Assembly: GCA_944325065.1 (NCBI GenBank)
Contig: CALUYS010000011.1
Location: 1-57,099 of the forward strand
DNA length: 57,099 bases
Reading direction: 5' to 3'
DNA from: Candidatus Gastranaerophilales bacterium
GTDB lineage: Bacteria; Cyanobacteriota; Vampirovibrionia; Gastranaerophilales; Gastranaerophilaceae
A program made the translations under genes and the position numbers. The notes beneath the pieces were generated by a model that saw nothing but the letters and a program-made list of their open reading frames with translations, searched no databases and was not told the DNA's origin. Position 1 is the stretch's first letter. Every line of letters begins with the position of its first letter. Shown piece by piece: positions 18,740 to 28,079 of the stretch.

Positions 18740-19555
18740 TTATTTAACGATTAAAAAAGATTTAAGTTTCCGTGGGGTATTATTGCTTGAAAAAATTTCA
18801 AAATCCTTAAAATTTATGGAAGTTGATGGACCACCATCTAGATTTAATGCTTTTTCAAATCCAAATGACATTAATATTCTTTGTAATTGAGGCAAAGACA
18901 TAGGATTTTCTTTGCTTATGATAATAAAATATAAATCATTACTATTTTTTTTTAAAGCAACAACACTTCTAGCTCTTTTTTGAAGTACAGATGCAGATTC
19001 TCGAATTATTTTCCCATTTTCATCTTTTAATATAAAAAATTCTTTTTCCAAATCCATAACTGGTAAAATTATAGGACCAGCTTGAATTGAATGTATAATT
19101 GTTTCATTTTTTTCAATAGCATCATATGGATAGCATATATCATATTTTATTTTGTTTTTTACATTTTTTATTCTAAATTCTCCCCGGTTTGAAATTTTGT
19201 TTAAATATGGCAATATCTCTTTATTTTTTGTCAAATTTTCATTTTCTTTTAAATCTGCAACCAACTTTTGATTGATTACAACATTTGAAGTTGTTATTTG
19301 GTTGTTTGGGTCAAAAAAGCCTGCATTTATAACAAGTTTGCTTTTTGTTATATTAAAAACGTCACGATTTGTTATTAAATTATCTGAAACATAAGGTAGA
19401 ACTTCAAAATTGCTATTATTCGGTATTTTAAAAATATATATACCATTTATCGGTTTTATTAATTGAATTTCATTATTTGATTTTAATAAATTTCCGAATG
19501 ATGGATTTATTAATATTATTAAAACTAATACACATAAGAATAATTTATATTTCAT
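18740..19555 (-). CDS. Exported phosphodiester glycosidase (NAGPA) family protein
   Basis: A 271-aa protein with an N-terminal signal peptide (MKYKLFLCVLVLIILINPSF) and a NAGPA/DUF2233 domain. The family's hallmark is present as LNLDGGPSTSINF near the C-terminus, and VINAGFFDPNN and SIQAGPIILP match its other conserved blocks. Relatives hydrolyse sugar-phosphodiester bonds in the envelope or periplasm. It starts 1 base after the LptF/G stop, suggesting one transcript with lptB and lptF/G and a role at the cell envelope, but the substrate is unknown. Confidence 0.88.
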   Translation of the reverse strand: MKYKLFLCVLVLIILINPSFGNLLKSNNEIQLIKPINGIYIFKIPNNSNFEVLPYVSDNLITNRDVFNITKSKLVINAGFFDPNNQITTSNVVINQKLVADLKENENLTKNKEILPYLNKISNRGEFRIKNVKNKIKYDICYPYDAIEKNETIIHSIQAGPIILPVMDLEKEFFILKDENGKIIRESASVLQKRARSVVALKKNSNDLYFIIISKENPMSLPQLQRILMSFGFEKALNLDGGPSTSINFKDFEIFSSNNTPRKLKSFLIVK

Positions 19556-19556
19556 T

Positions 19557-20756
19557 TTATAAATCTTTCATTTTTTTAATAATTAATATAGCGACAAATA
19601 CAAGAAAAGGCTGTATTGTTGAAGTTATCCAAGGGTTAACAATTGATTTTTCAGCTAACATATCGAAAAAAGGCAATGTGATAAAATATGCAAAAATTAC
19701 ACCTATTGCTGTTGTAAATCCAATAAGTCGTTGTTCACGAACTTTGGAAAAACCAAGTAAACATCCTAAAATTGTAAACAAAAAACACATAAATGCATGA
19801 GAATATCTTTGAATAAGCTTATTTAAATAATAATTATATTCATCGTTAAAATTTTCTTGTTTTAATAATTTTAAATAGTTTTTTAACTCGTTAATTGATA
19901 TTTCTTTTTGTTTTTTTATTGAATATAACATCATATTATGAACATTTGTTGCTAGATTATTTTCATTGTATATTTCATAAGTTTTTGGAGTTTCAATTTC
20001 ATTATAAACACCTTGATATGATATATCATATTGTTTGACCCCATAAAGAGTCCATTTTTTACCGTCATCAATAGCATAATCACTAATTGTGATTTTTGAT
20101 AAATTGCTTAATTCGTTATTATTACTACTATTTTTGTAAAAATCTAAAACAACGACATTATTAATTTCGTTGTTTGTATTAAAATTTGATACAATAATTA
20201 CCTGTTTTAAATCGTTATTGGAGTCTTTTATATTATGTACAAAATAACCATCCCGAACATTATCTTTAATTTCAACAAGTTTTGATGTTGAATATGGAAT
20301 AAAATATCCCTCAACAAAAAAGCATAGAACTGTTAAAAATAAACTTAATATAATAGGAGAAATAATTATTCGGCTAAAATTTAAACCAATAGCTCTAAAA
20401 ATAGTAAGTTCACTATCTTTACTTAATTTATCAAAAGTAAATAAGCTTCCTAATAACAATCCAACAGGCAAAGCACGTCCTAAAATTTCAGGCGTTTTAA
20501 AAATTAAGATTTTTATTGCAATGATTGTTGAAATATCACCTTTCATTGTTTGTCTGATTGTATTAAACAATGTTTCAGGTGCAATCCATACAATCATAAA
20601 TAAGAAGATACAAGCAAAAACTGCTTTAAAAACTGACATAAATATATATTTATCAAAAATACTTATTTTTAATTGTGAAAAAATACTTTTTGGAGTATTT
20701 GTTTCATTTTTTAAAATTTTTTGTGATATTTTTTTTTCTTTTAGGTTAACACTCAT
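19557..20756 (-). CDS. LptF/LptG-family LPS export permease
   Basis: A 399-aa inner-membrane protein of the YjgP/YjgQ family: transmembrane helices near residues 40-65, 85-110 and 125-155, a periplasmic beta-rich domain (about 160-300), then three C-terminal helices. RALPVGLLLGSLFTFDKLSKDSEL is the family's cytoplasmic coupling-helix region, shown here in part. With LptB it would extract lipopolysaccharide-type lipids from the inner membrane. Only one permease gene is present here, as in Cyanobacteria; whether it acts as a homodimer or with a distant partner cannot be told, so I give no F or G letter. Confidence 0.9.
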   Translation of the reverse strand: MSVNLKEKKISQKILKNETNTPKSIFSQLKISIFDKYIFMSVFKAVFACIFLFMIVWIAPETLFNTIRQTMKGDISTIIAIKILIFKTPEILGRALPVGLLLGSLFTFDKLSKDSELTIFRAIGLNFSRIIISPIILSLFLTVLCFFVEGYFIPYSTSKLVEIKDNVRDGYFVHNIKDSNNDLKQVIIVSNFNTNNEINNVVVLDFYKNSSNNNELSNLSKITISDYAIDDGKKWTLYGVKQYDISYQGVYNEIETPKTYEIYNENNLATNVHNMMLYSIKKQKEISINELKNYLKLLKQENFNDEYNYYLNKLIQRYSHAFMCFLFTILGCLLGFSKVREQRLIGFTTAIGVIFAYFITLPFFDMLAEKSIVNPWITSTIQPFLVFVAILIIKKMKDL

Positions 20757-20777
20757 TTTATTTCTGCTTATCCAAAT

Positions 20778-21503
20778 TTATAATGTAAAATCTTTGCCTA
20801 AATAAAATTCTTTGGCAATAGGATTAACTGCAACATCTTGACTTTTGCCTGAAATTTTTATTTTACCATCAAAAATAACATAGGCTCTATCTGTGATAGA
20901 CAATGTAGCTTTTGGGTTATGATCTGTTATTAGAACTCCTAAATTTTTTTCTTTTGATAACTTTTGGATATTGTCTTTAATTTCTCCAATAGCTATAGGA
21001 TCGATACCTGTGAATGGTTCATCAAGAAGAATAAACTCAGGACTTGCTGCCAAAGCACGAGCGAGCTCAACGCGTCTTCTTTCACCACCTGATAAGGCTA
21101 TTGAAGGCTCTTTTCTTAATTTCATTACACCAAACTCATTAAGTAAATCTTCGAGTTTTTGTTTTTTTTCTTCTTTTGTAAGTTTTTCATTTAACTGTAA
21201 AACAAGTTTTATATTATCTTCAACAGATAATTTTCTAAATATTGATGTTTCTTGAGGTAAGTATCCAATCCCTGCAATTGCTCTATCTGACATTGTTACA
21301 TTTGTTATATCATCATCATCTAAATATACTTTCCCTGAATTTGCTTTAACAAGACCTACTATCATATAAAATGTTGTCGTTTTACCTGCACCATTTGGCC
21401 CAAGTAAACCAACAACCTCCCCTTTATTTACCGTAAAAGATATATCATTTACAACACGTCTATCTCCATATATCTTTACTAAATTTTCAGCTTTTATTTG
21501 CAT
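20778..21503 (-). CDS. lptB: LPS export ABC transporter ATPase LptB
   Basis: A 241-aa ABC ATPase. Walker A GPNGAGKTT (about 35-43), Q-loop LPQETSIFRKLSVEDNI, signature LSGGERRRVELARAL, Walker B FILLDEPFTGIDP and the switch histidine in ITDHNP are all intact. GIGYLPQETSIFRKL is diagnostic of LptB rather than other ABC proteins. It is the first gene of a minus-strand run continuing with the LptF/G permease (21 bases), and its presence is the main evidence for an LPS-type outer membrane. Confidence 0.96.
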   Translation of the reverse strand: MQIKAENLVKIYGDRRVVNDISFTVNKGEVVGLLGPNGAGKTTTFYMIVGLVKANSGKVYLDDDDITNVTMSDRAIAGIGYLPQETSIFRKLSVEDNIKLVLQLNEKLTKEEKKQKLEDLLNEFGVMKLRKEPSIALSGGERRRVELARALAASPEFILLDEPFTGIDPIAIGEIKDNIQKLSKEKNLGVLITDHNPKATLSITDRAYVIFDGKIKISGKSQDVAVNPIAKEFYLGKDFTL

Positions 21504-21619
21504 TTCCTAATCCTTTAAATCAATCCCAGTCCTTGTATATATTTTTATTTGCATGTTCTCAGCCTTTGACAGATTTTAATACCCAGTCATCATAATGTTA
21601 ATAATACCTAAAAAGATTA

Positions 21620-22840
21620 TCAAAAACAACTTTTTACAATAGCTTTTATATTAGAATCATTTATTTTATTTATTATTTCATCTTGATTTAAATTATCGAG
21701 TCCATTTATATTTTTTAGAGTATTTATTACTTCACAAATTATGCACTCATTTGAATTTTTCATCAATTCTATTAAACTATTTTTTGCTTCATAAATTTTA
21801 AATTCTGATATTAAATTTAATGTATTTGTTAAAAATATGGATGTAGAATCTATTTCTTTTATTAATATTTTTTGTAAATATAGTTTAAATTCATCTTTAA
21901 AATTTTCAAATATTTTCTGAATTTCATTAAGTTCATTTTTGGTAATTTTATTTTCATCAAAAGTATACTCATTATTTTGAGTAATCAAATCAAATTTTAA
22001 CATTGTATTTAATATAACTACTGCTTCATTTTGACTTATGTAAGATTTTGATGATAAATAATTTATAATTTGCTTTACTTTATAATTAAAAATTTCACAT
22101 AATGGTAATATTTCACCCAATCCATCTATAATACAATTGAAACAAAATAAAGCATTCTCTTTCCCTTGTTTTACCTCATCTAATAAATCAACTAAATAAG
22201 GAATTTCGCAAGCTATATTTTCTTTTAGATGACTTTGTTTTAAAGCTTCATAGAGCTTATCAACTTGTTTTTCATCACCAAATGATACAATAAATTTAAC
22301 AGCTTTTAAAATTTCAAAATCATCTTGTGATTGAAGTTTTTGACATGCTAATTTTAAACTACTATAATCGTTCATTTCCTTTAGACTTTGAGCACAATTT
22401 AACATTAATGGTTCAAAATCAGAAAATGCATTTTTATTTAAAGCTTCAATTCCTATAGTGTCAGGAATATAATAAAAATATTTTGCACAGTATAATTTTT
22501 CAATATCACTTGAGCTGTTAGATTCAAATATCTCTAAAATTGTATCTGTTAAATTTTCATTTGCATATTGGACAAGAATTGAAATGATAAAATCATCAAG
22601 ATTATAACTATAATATTTAAAAAATTTCAATAAATTTAAATAATTATTCTCATTTATATTATATTCTATTCTTGCTTTAATGTTATTTTGTATAAAATCA
22701 AATAAAAATTCAAATTTTGAGGCAAAATATTTCACAAATTCTTCATTATTTTTTCCGTTTATAAGTTCATTTGCTGCTTTTAAAGCTAGATGTTCATTCT
22801 TACCTGTTAAATTTTTAAATAAAATTTCATTATTGTCCAT
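21620..22840 (-). CDS. Hypothetical helical-repeat (HEAT-like) protein
   Basis: A 406-aa acidic, all-helical, soluble protein. Its spacing of hydrophobic residues (for example HLALKAANELINGKNNEEF, CQKLQSQDDFEILKAVKFI) fits degenerate HEAT/armadillo-type repeats of about 35-40 residues, which normally make protein-binding scaffolds. No enzyme motif, signal or membrane segment is seen. It is divergent from the Fe-S protein at 22889 and 116 bases upstream of lptB on the same strand, so it may be co-transcribed with the lpt run. No specific function can be assigned. Confidence 0.65.
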   Translation of the reverse strand: MDNNEILFKNLTGKNEHLALKAANELINGKNNEEFVKYFASKFEFLFDFIQNNIKARIEYNINENNYLNLLKFFKYYSYNLDDFIISILVQYANENLTDTILEIFESNSSSDIEKLYCAKYFYYIPDTIGIEALNKNAFSDFEPLMLNCAQSLKEMNDYSSLKLACQKLQSQDDFEILKAVKFIVSFGDEKQVDKLYEALKQSHLKENIACEIPYLVDLLDEVKQGKENALFCFNCIIDGLGEILPLCEIFNYKVKQIINYLSSKSYISQNEAVVILNTMLKFDLITQNNEYTFDENKITKNELNEIQKIFENFKDEFKLYLQKILIKEIDSTSIFLTNTLNLISEFKIYEAKNSLIELMKNSNECIICEVINTLKNINGLDNLNQDEIINKINDSNIKAIVKSCF

Positions 22841-22888
22841 ATTTTTTATTATAGAACATAATTTTATTTTTTAGTATCATAATATTAT

Positions 22889-23992
22889 ATGAAAAATGAT
22901 GAAGAATTAATTAAAGAAATTAATAAATGCTCTCGCTGTACACTTTGTTTGTCTATATGTCCTATGTATCAAGTTGCAAAAGATGAAATAAAAAGTGCTA
23001 AGGGATTTTTGAATATTATTTATGGTATTTTAGTAAATCAAATTAAATATCAAAAGAATATTGAGCTAATTTGTCTTAATTGTAATAAATGTCAAAGTGC
23101 TTGCCCAAGTAATATAAATTTTATTGATATCTTATCAAATTTTAAATATCATTTTAAAATTTCAAATTATAATCAATTTTTATTTAAAACAAAATTTATT
23201 GGCTTTTCTATTTTTTTTAAAATATACAAAATATTTAATTTAAATTATTTTTTTAAAAATAATTTTATATCTAATCTATGTTTGACAAGTGTTAAAATTG
23301 ATAAAAATTTAAATCAGATAACAAAGAAGAAGAAAGTTGTATTTTTCGAAGGGTGTTTTAACCATTATATTAATTCAAATTCAAAAAATTCTATTATAAA
23401 TTTACTTTCAAAAAACGGTTATGAGGTTATTGTTCCCAACTTTGGTTGTTGTAATATAAATAGTTATTTTGAAGGTGATTTTGATTATTATAAAAAAAGT
23501 TGGCAAAAAAAAATAAAAAAAATATCTAAAGATGTTGATTTTATACTTTTTGATTGTGATACTTGCTTAAAATCATTTAAAATTTATGTTGATAGATTTG
23601 ATAAAAATTTAAATTTAAAAGTTCTAAGTTTTATTGATTTTTTAGAGCAAAAGGATACTAGATTTAATCAAAATAACGATTATAATAATTTAATTTATCA
23701 TAAACCTTGTCATACATCTGAAAATAATATTGATATATTAAATATAAAAATTAAGAATTTGAAAAATGTTGAAAACTTTGATAAATGTTGTGGTTTTAAT
23801 GTTTTATATTGGGTTAAAAACCCAAAACTAAGTAAAAAAATTGCTGAAAACAAATTTAAGGATGTTAAAATTAATCCAGATGATACTATTATAACAAGTT
23901 GTAATTTATGCCGTATAGGTCTTATGCTTGGGCTATCTCAATTAGAAAAAAAGAAAAATGTAAAAGTTATTAATATATCCGAGTTATTCTAG
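22889..23992 (+). CDS. GlcF/HdrD-like iron-sulfur oxidoreductase subunit
   Basis: A 367-aa protein with two N-terminal 4Fe-4S motifs, CSRCTLCLSICPMY (about 15-28) and CLNCNKCQSACPSN (about 64-77), followed by CCG-type cysteine-rich domains: FEGCFNHYIN, NFGCCNINSYFEGD, HKPCHTSE and FDKCCGFNVLYW. This is the layout of glycolate oxidase subunit GlcF, anaerobic glycerol-3-phosphate dehydrogenase GlpC and heterodisulfide reductase HdrD. No flavin partner gene is adjacent, so the electron donor is unknown. There is no Shine-Dalgarno and a CATAAT lies 5 bases before the ATG (possible leaderless start). Its 3' end overlaps convergent prmC by 9 bp. Confidence 0.85.
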   Translation: MKNDEELIKEINKCSRCTLCLSICPMYQVAKDEIKSAKGFLNIIYGILVNQIKYQKNIELICLNCNKCQSACPSNINFIDILSNFKYHFKISNYNQFLFKTKFIGFSIFFKIYKIFNLNYFFKNNFISNLCLTSVKIDKNLNQITKKKKVVFFEGCFNHYINSNSKNSIINLLSKNGYEVIVPNFGCCNINSYFEGDFDYYKKSWQKKIKKISKDVDFILFDCDTCLKSFKIYVDRFDKNLNLKVLSFIDFLEQKDTRFNQNNDYNNLIYHKPCHTSENNIDILNIKIKNLKNVENFDKCCGFNVLYWVKNPKLSKKIAENKFKDVKINPDDTIITSCNLCRIGLMLGLSQLEKKKNVKVINISELF

Positions 23993-24814
23993 CTTTTGTG
24001 CTACTATAACACGTTCGATATCGTTTAAATCTTTAAATGTTTTTATATTTTGAAAATGATTGCTTAAAAACAAATCTTTAACAAATTTAGCTTGATTTAT
24101 TCCAAGTTCAAAAGCAATATATCCGTTTGGATTTAAATATTTTGGACTTGATTTAATTATTTTTTTATAAAAATGAATACCAAGATCATCATTTGTAAAT
24201 AAAGCACCATGTGGTTCATGTTTTTTTATTTCATCTTGTAATGTGTCCTTTATTTTAAGTGGAATATATGGTGGATTGGAAACAATTAAATCATAATTAT
24301 TTTGGACGTTATCAAATAAGTCGGATTGAAAAAAATTAACGTTTGATTTCAAGTTTTGTGAATTAGCTTTGGCTATTTTTAAAGCTTCAACAGAAATATC
24401 ACAACTATCAACATAGCAATTTTTAAGTTTATTAAGCATTATTGATATAATCCCAGACCCACATCCAATGTCAAGAACTTTTGAATTTTTGTTTATTAGA
24501 TTTTGACAAGTTTTAATTAATAATTCTGTTTCTACTCTTGGAATTAAAGTATCTTTTGACACTAAAAATTTATTATTCATAAATATAGTAAAACCTAAAA
24601 TATACATCAATGGTTGTTTTGTTTTGGCTCTTTCTTTTATTATTTCAAAAGCTTTTTTTATAAGGTTGCTATCCATTTTTTTACCTAAAATGATATCCTC
24701 CAACTTTATATTTAAAAAATATTTTAAAATAAAATCTATTTCAGCTTGTGCTTCTTGTTTTTCAATTCCACTTTCTGTAAGTATATTCTTTAATCGTTTA
24801 ATATCATTAATCAA
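23984..24814 (-). CDS. prmC: Peptide chain release factor glutamine methyltransferase PrmC
   Basis: A 276-aa SAM-dependent methyltransferase that N5-methylates the GGQ glutamine of release factors. An N-terminal helical domain (1-75) precedes motif I VLDIGCGSGIISIML (about 110-124) and the catalytic NPPY in LIVSNPPYIP (about 185). IPRVETELL just before motif I is typical of PrmC rather than other NPPY enzymes. It is monocistronic and converges on the Fe-S gene. Confidence 0.95.
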   Translation of the reverse strand: MINDIKRLKNILTESGIEKQEAQAEIDFILKYFLNIKLEDIILGKKMDSNLIKKAFEIIKERAKTKQPLMYILGFTIFMNNKFLVSKDTLIPRVETELLIKTCQNLINKNSKVLDIGCGSGIISIMLNKLKNCYVDSCDISVEALKIAKANSQNLKSNVNFFQSDLFDNVQNNYDLIVSNPPYIPLKIKDTLQDEIKKHEPHGALFTNDDLGIHFYKKIIKSSPKYLNPNGYIAFELGINQAKFVKDLFLSNHFQNIKTFKDLNDIERVIVAQKLE

Positions 24815-24879
24815 AATATTGTTCGCCTCATTTTTTTAACTTAGATATAAGATTTATTAAATTAAATTTAAATAAATTT

Positions 24880-25507
24880 TATGTATTTTGTTTTTCTAAA
24901 TTATATTTTTCACATAATTTATTATAAGAATAAATTTGTTTTTGAATTAGATTTTCAATTTTTTGTTTATTTTTTTTTATTTTAATCTAAAATCTTTTCC
25001 TTTTTTTATTTCATCCCAAAAAAGTTTTTGATATTTTTTATAGTCCAACTCTTTTTTTATAGCATTAATTTATATTTTAAGTTATTGTATAAATTTATCA
25101 TTATGAATATAATTATACACCCATTCGAATTGTGAATTATTAATTTTTAAATAATAGTTTTGTTTATTTAAAAACGTATAAAAAATTTCATCCACAGATA
25201 AATCTATTTTTTTTTGACAAATATTTTTAAAAAATTTAATAGTGATAATTTTTGAATTCTAGTTAAATTTAAAAATAATTTGAGCTTTAAAGAATACACA
25301 ATTATTTTACCTTAATAAATCTTTTAAAGTAAATTTTTTTCTATTTTCTTTTTTAAATTCAAAAAATGCTTTCAGTATAGGATTGGTTTGTGAAGATGAA
25401 ACATATTTTTTTATGTTATTATTTAAGTTATCTTGTTTTATATTGTTTATATATTTTATTCTATCACTCATAATATATATTATATCATTTATTGATGTTA
25501 GTTTCAA
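24880..25507 (-). pseudogene. Eroded gene of unknown function
   Basis: A 66-aa minus-strand ORF (25307-25507, starts MKLTSINDIIYIMSD) ends at KFTLKDLLR. Gene-like sequence continues for another 400 bases in shifting frames: SLKLKLFLNLTRIQKLSLLN, then DLSVDEIFYTFLNKQNYYL and QFEWVYNYIHNDKF, then KKELDYKKYQKLFWDEIKK, then QIYSYNKLCEKYNL. Frameshifts tend to fall in A runs. The whole would have been roughly 200 aa. I do not recognise the family. The intact 66-aa part might still be translated. This fills most of the gap between prmC and the histidine kinase. Confidence 0.5.
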
Positions 25508-25581
25508 GTATTTATCCTTTTTATTATTTGATAAATTTGTAACAAAATAGCCTTTTTTTTAAATTTTGTTAAAATAAAATT

Positions 25582-27702
25582 ATGATAAATATATTGTTAA
25601 TAGTTGATAATAAAGAAAAGAGAAATGTTTTATCCCAAATTATATTAAAGATGGGATATAATGTTACTTGTTTTGTTAGTGAAAATGAAATATTAAAACT
25701 TATATCTCTTAATCCTCCAAATTTGATTATTGTAGATTATGATACAAAAAGTATTGATATATCTTTATTTTTGAAAAAGATAAAAGTTCAATTTAAAGGG
25801 GATAATTTTTTAATAACAACAATTGTACCAAAAGATTTTAAAAATTATGAAGAAATAAAATTGTCGGATTTTGTTATTAATGATTTCAAAGATATTAATT
25901 TGTTAAAACAAACTATAAATTCTAGTCTTAAGATTAAAAATACTTTGGACAGTTTGTCAAAAAATAATCAAGAACTTGCTTTGAATTTATATCAACTTGA
26001 TGTAATGTATAATACTTCTTCAAAATTGGCAGGTACTTTGGATAAAACAAAGTTAATTGATATAATGCTTGATGGACTGGAAAAAAGCTTGAGTTTTCAG
26101 CTTTCTTTTACTCTAATATATAATGCACAAGATGATTTGACATTGATTATAAATTCGCTTCATCCTTTGTCTAAACGTTTTGAGCAGGCTATAAAACTTA
26201 GAGCATTATTGAGTTATAATAATCTTTTTGATAAAAAAGAAGCACTTTGTGAGCTTGATTCATATAATATTAAAACAATAAAACATGTTAAACATCCATT
26301 TAATGAATATGATTTAAATGTTTTTAATAATGATAGCCTTTTTGCACCAATAGCTACTGAGGAAAAATTTTTTGGTTTGATTGAAGTATTTAGAGAGGAA
26401 GAGTTTTCTCAAGAAGATGTGACTTGTTTTCAAACTATTGCAAAACAGGTCGCTTTGCCTTTGGAAAGTGCTATATTATATGAAGAAATAAAAAATGCTA
26501 ATATAAGACTTGAGCAACTTGAAAGATTAAAATCCGATTTTATATCAATTGTATCGCATGAATTAAGAACTCCTTTAACTGCTATAAAAAATTCACTTGA
26601 AATTGTATTAAATGGCAAAACAGGTGAATTGTCATCTTCTGGGTATAAATTTATGGATATGGCAAAGCGCAATGTTGAAAGATTATCCGGAATTATAAAT
26701 GATCTTCTTGATTTATCAAAAGTTGAAGCAGGAAAAATGGAATTTAGATTTAAAAAAGAAAATATAAACGCGACTATTGAATTTGTAAAAAATACTTTCG
26801 AAAATTTAGCTAAAGAAAAAAATATAAAAATAAAATTAAATTTACTTAATGATAATCCAAAATTATATATTGATTCTTCACGTATTGAGCAAATATTAAC
26901 AAATTTAATATCAAATGCAGTTAAATTTACAGGTGAGAATGGTAAAATTGAAATTGAAACTAAAATTATTGAAGGTGAAAATATTAATGAGAGTCTTCTT
27001 TATGATCAGGATATAAAATTCTTAAATAAGAAAGGACAATATTATAAAATTTCGATAAAAGACGATGGTATTGGTATTGATAAAGATGACATAAATAAAG
27101 TATTTGATAAATTTCGTCAAATAGAAAATTCATTAAACCGTAAAACTGGTGGAACTGGTTTGGGACTTCCAATAGCTAAGCAACTTGTTAATGCTCATAA
27201 TGGTTTTATATGGGTTGAAAGTAAAGTTAATGAATATACTAAATTTTCATTTTGTTTGCCAATTTTAAACGATAGGGAAATATTTCTTTTAAATTTAAAG
27301 CGAAGATTTGATAATATTGTCCAAAATAAACAATCGCTTGGTATAGTTTTAATATCAGAGCCAATAGAGCTTGAAAAGTCATTAATTTTTGATATAAAAG
27401 ATAAAAATTTAATGCTTATAAGACAAAAAACTCATGAAGAAAATAATTTTTATTTCGAAGATAATAAAATGAAATATTATTATACTTTGATAAATAATGC
27501 TGATAAATTTGCTTTGGATTTTATTTTAAAAAAAATTGAAACACATATAAAAAATACTGAATTGAATAATTTTTGTGATAAGATAATATTTTCAAGTGTA
27601 TTATATCCAAATGAATGTGATAATATTAGTGATTTATTAAATAAAATTATGTATAAGAATGTTGGGGAAATTGAAATCGAAGGTAAAAATAATGGAAAAT
27701 GA
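25582..27702 (+). CDS. Sensor histidine kinase with degenerate receiver and GAF domains
   Basis: A 706-aa soluble kinase with no transmembrane segments. Residues 1-115 look like a receiver (ILLIVDNKEKR, LIIVDYDTKS), but the usual acidic pair is incomplete. A GAF-like domain spans about 135-300. HisKA follows with phospho-acceptor His326 in IVSHELRTPLTA, then HATPase with NLISNAVKFT (N box), IKDDGIGID (G1) and GGTGLGLPIA (G2). About 135 C-terminal residues have no recognised domain. The promoter may be TGTTAAAAT with the -10 ending 6 bases from the ATG and no Shine-Dalgarno, so it may be leaderless. It overlaps the next gene, a stand-alone receiver, by 11 bp. Confidence 0.92.
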   Translation: MINILLIVDNKEKRNVLSQIILKMGYNVTCFVSENEILKLISLNPPNLIIVDYDTKSIDISLFLKKIKVQFKGDNFLITTIVPKDFKNYEEIKLSDFVINDFKDINLLKQTINSSLKIKNTLDSLSKNNQELALNLYQLDVMYNTSSKLAGTLDKTKLIDIMLDGLEKSLSFQLSFTLIYNAQDDLTLIINSLHPLSKRFEQAIKLRALLSYNNLFDKKEALCELDSYNIKTIKHVKHPFNEYDLNVFNNDSLFAPIATEEKFFGLIEVFREEEFSQEDVTCFQTIAKQVALPLESAILYEEIKNANIRLEQLERLKSDFISIVSHELRTPLTAIKNSLEIVLNGKTGELSSSGYKFMDMAKRNVERLSGIINDLLDLSKVEAGKMEFRFKKENINATIEFVKNTFENLAKEKNIKIKLNLLNDNPKLYIDSSRIEQILTNLISNAVKFTGENGKIEIETKIIEGENINESLLYDQDIKFLNKKGQYYKISIKDDGIGIDKDDINKVFDKFRQIENSLNRKTGGTGLGLPIAKQLVNAHNGFIWVESKVNEYTKFSFCLPILNDREIFLLNLKRRFDNIVQNKQSLGIVLISEPIELEKSLIFDIKDKNLMLIRQKTHEENNFYFEDNKMKYYYTLINNADKFALDFILKKIETHIKNTELNNFCDKIIFSSVLYPNECDNISDLLNKIMYKNVGEIEIEGKNNGK

Positions 27703-28075
27703 ATTAAAAAAGAAAATATTAATTGTGGATGATGAAATTGACATAGTAGAAACTTTAAAATTTATTCTTGAAGATGCTGGATACCAGTGTTACTGTGCAT
27801 TTGATGGTGAAGAAGGATTAAATTTAGCACGTGAAATAATGCCTGATTTAATGATACTTGATGTGATGATGCCAAAAATTAATGGATATAAAATAAGCCG
27901 ACTTTTAAAATATGATAATAAATATAAAAAAATACCTATAATGATGATAACAGCACGTTCACAGGATGAGGATAAATTGATAGGCGAAGAAACGGGTGTT
28001 AATGAATATATTACAAAACCTTTTGAGCTTGATTTTGTTGTAGGTAAAGTTAATGAATATTTAAAGGCTGAGTAA
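27692..28075 (+). CDS. Stand-alone response regulator receiver protein
   Basis: A 127-aa CheY-like receiver with no output domain. Acidic pair in ILIVDDEID, phospho-acceptor Asp57 in MILDVMMPKI, Thr in MITAR and Lys in ITKPF are all intact. I chose the ATG at 27692 (MENELKKK) because GAAGGT precedes it at good spacing; an upstream ATG at 27659 has no RBS. It overlaps the kinase stop by 11 bp and is 4 bases from the PilB-like gene, so the three are almost surely one operon. It probably takes phosphate from His326 of the kinase and signals by protein contact. Confidence 0.93.
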   Translation: MENELKKKILIVDDEIDIVETLKFILEDAGYQCYCAFDGEEGLNLAREIMPDLMILDVMMPKINGYKISRLLKYDNKYKKIPIMMITARSQDEDKLIGEETGVNEYITKPFELDFVVGKVNEYLKAE

Positions 28076-28079
28076 TAAA

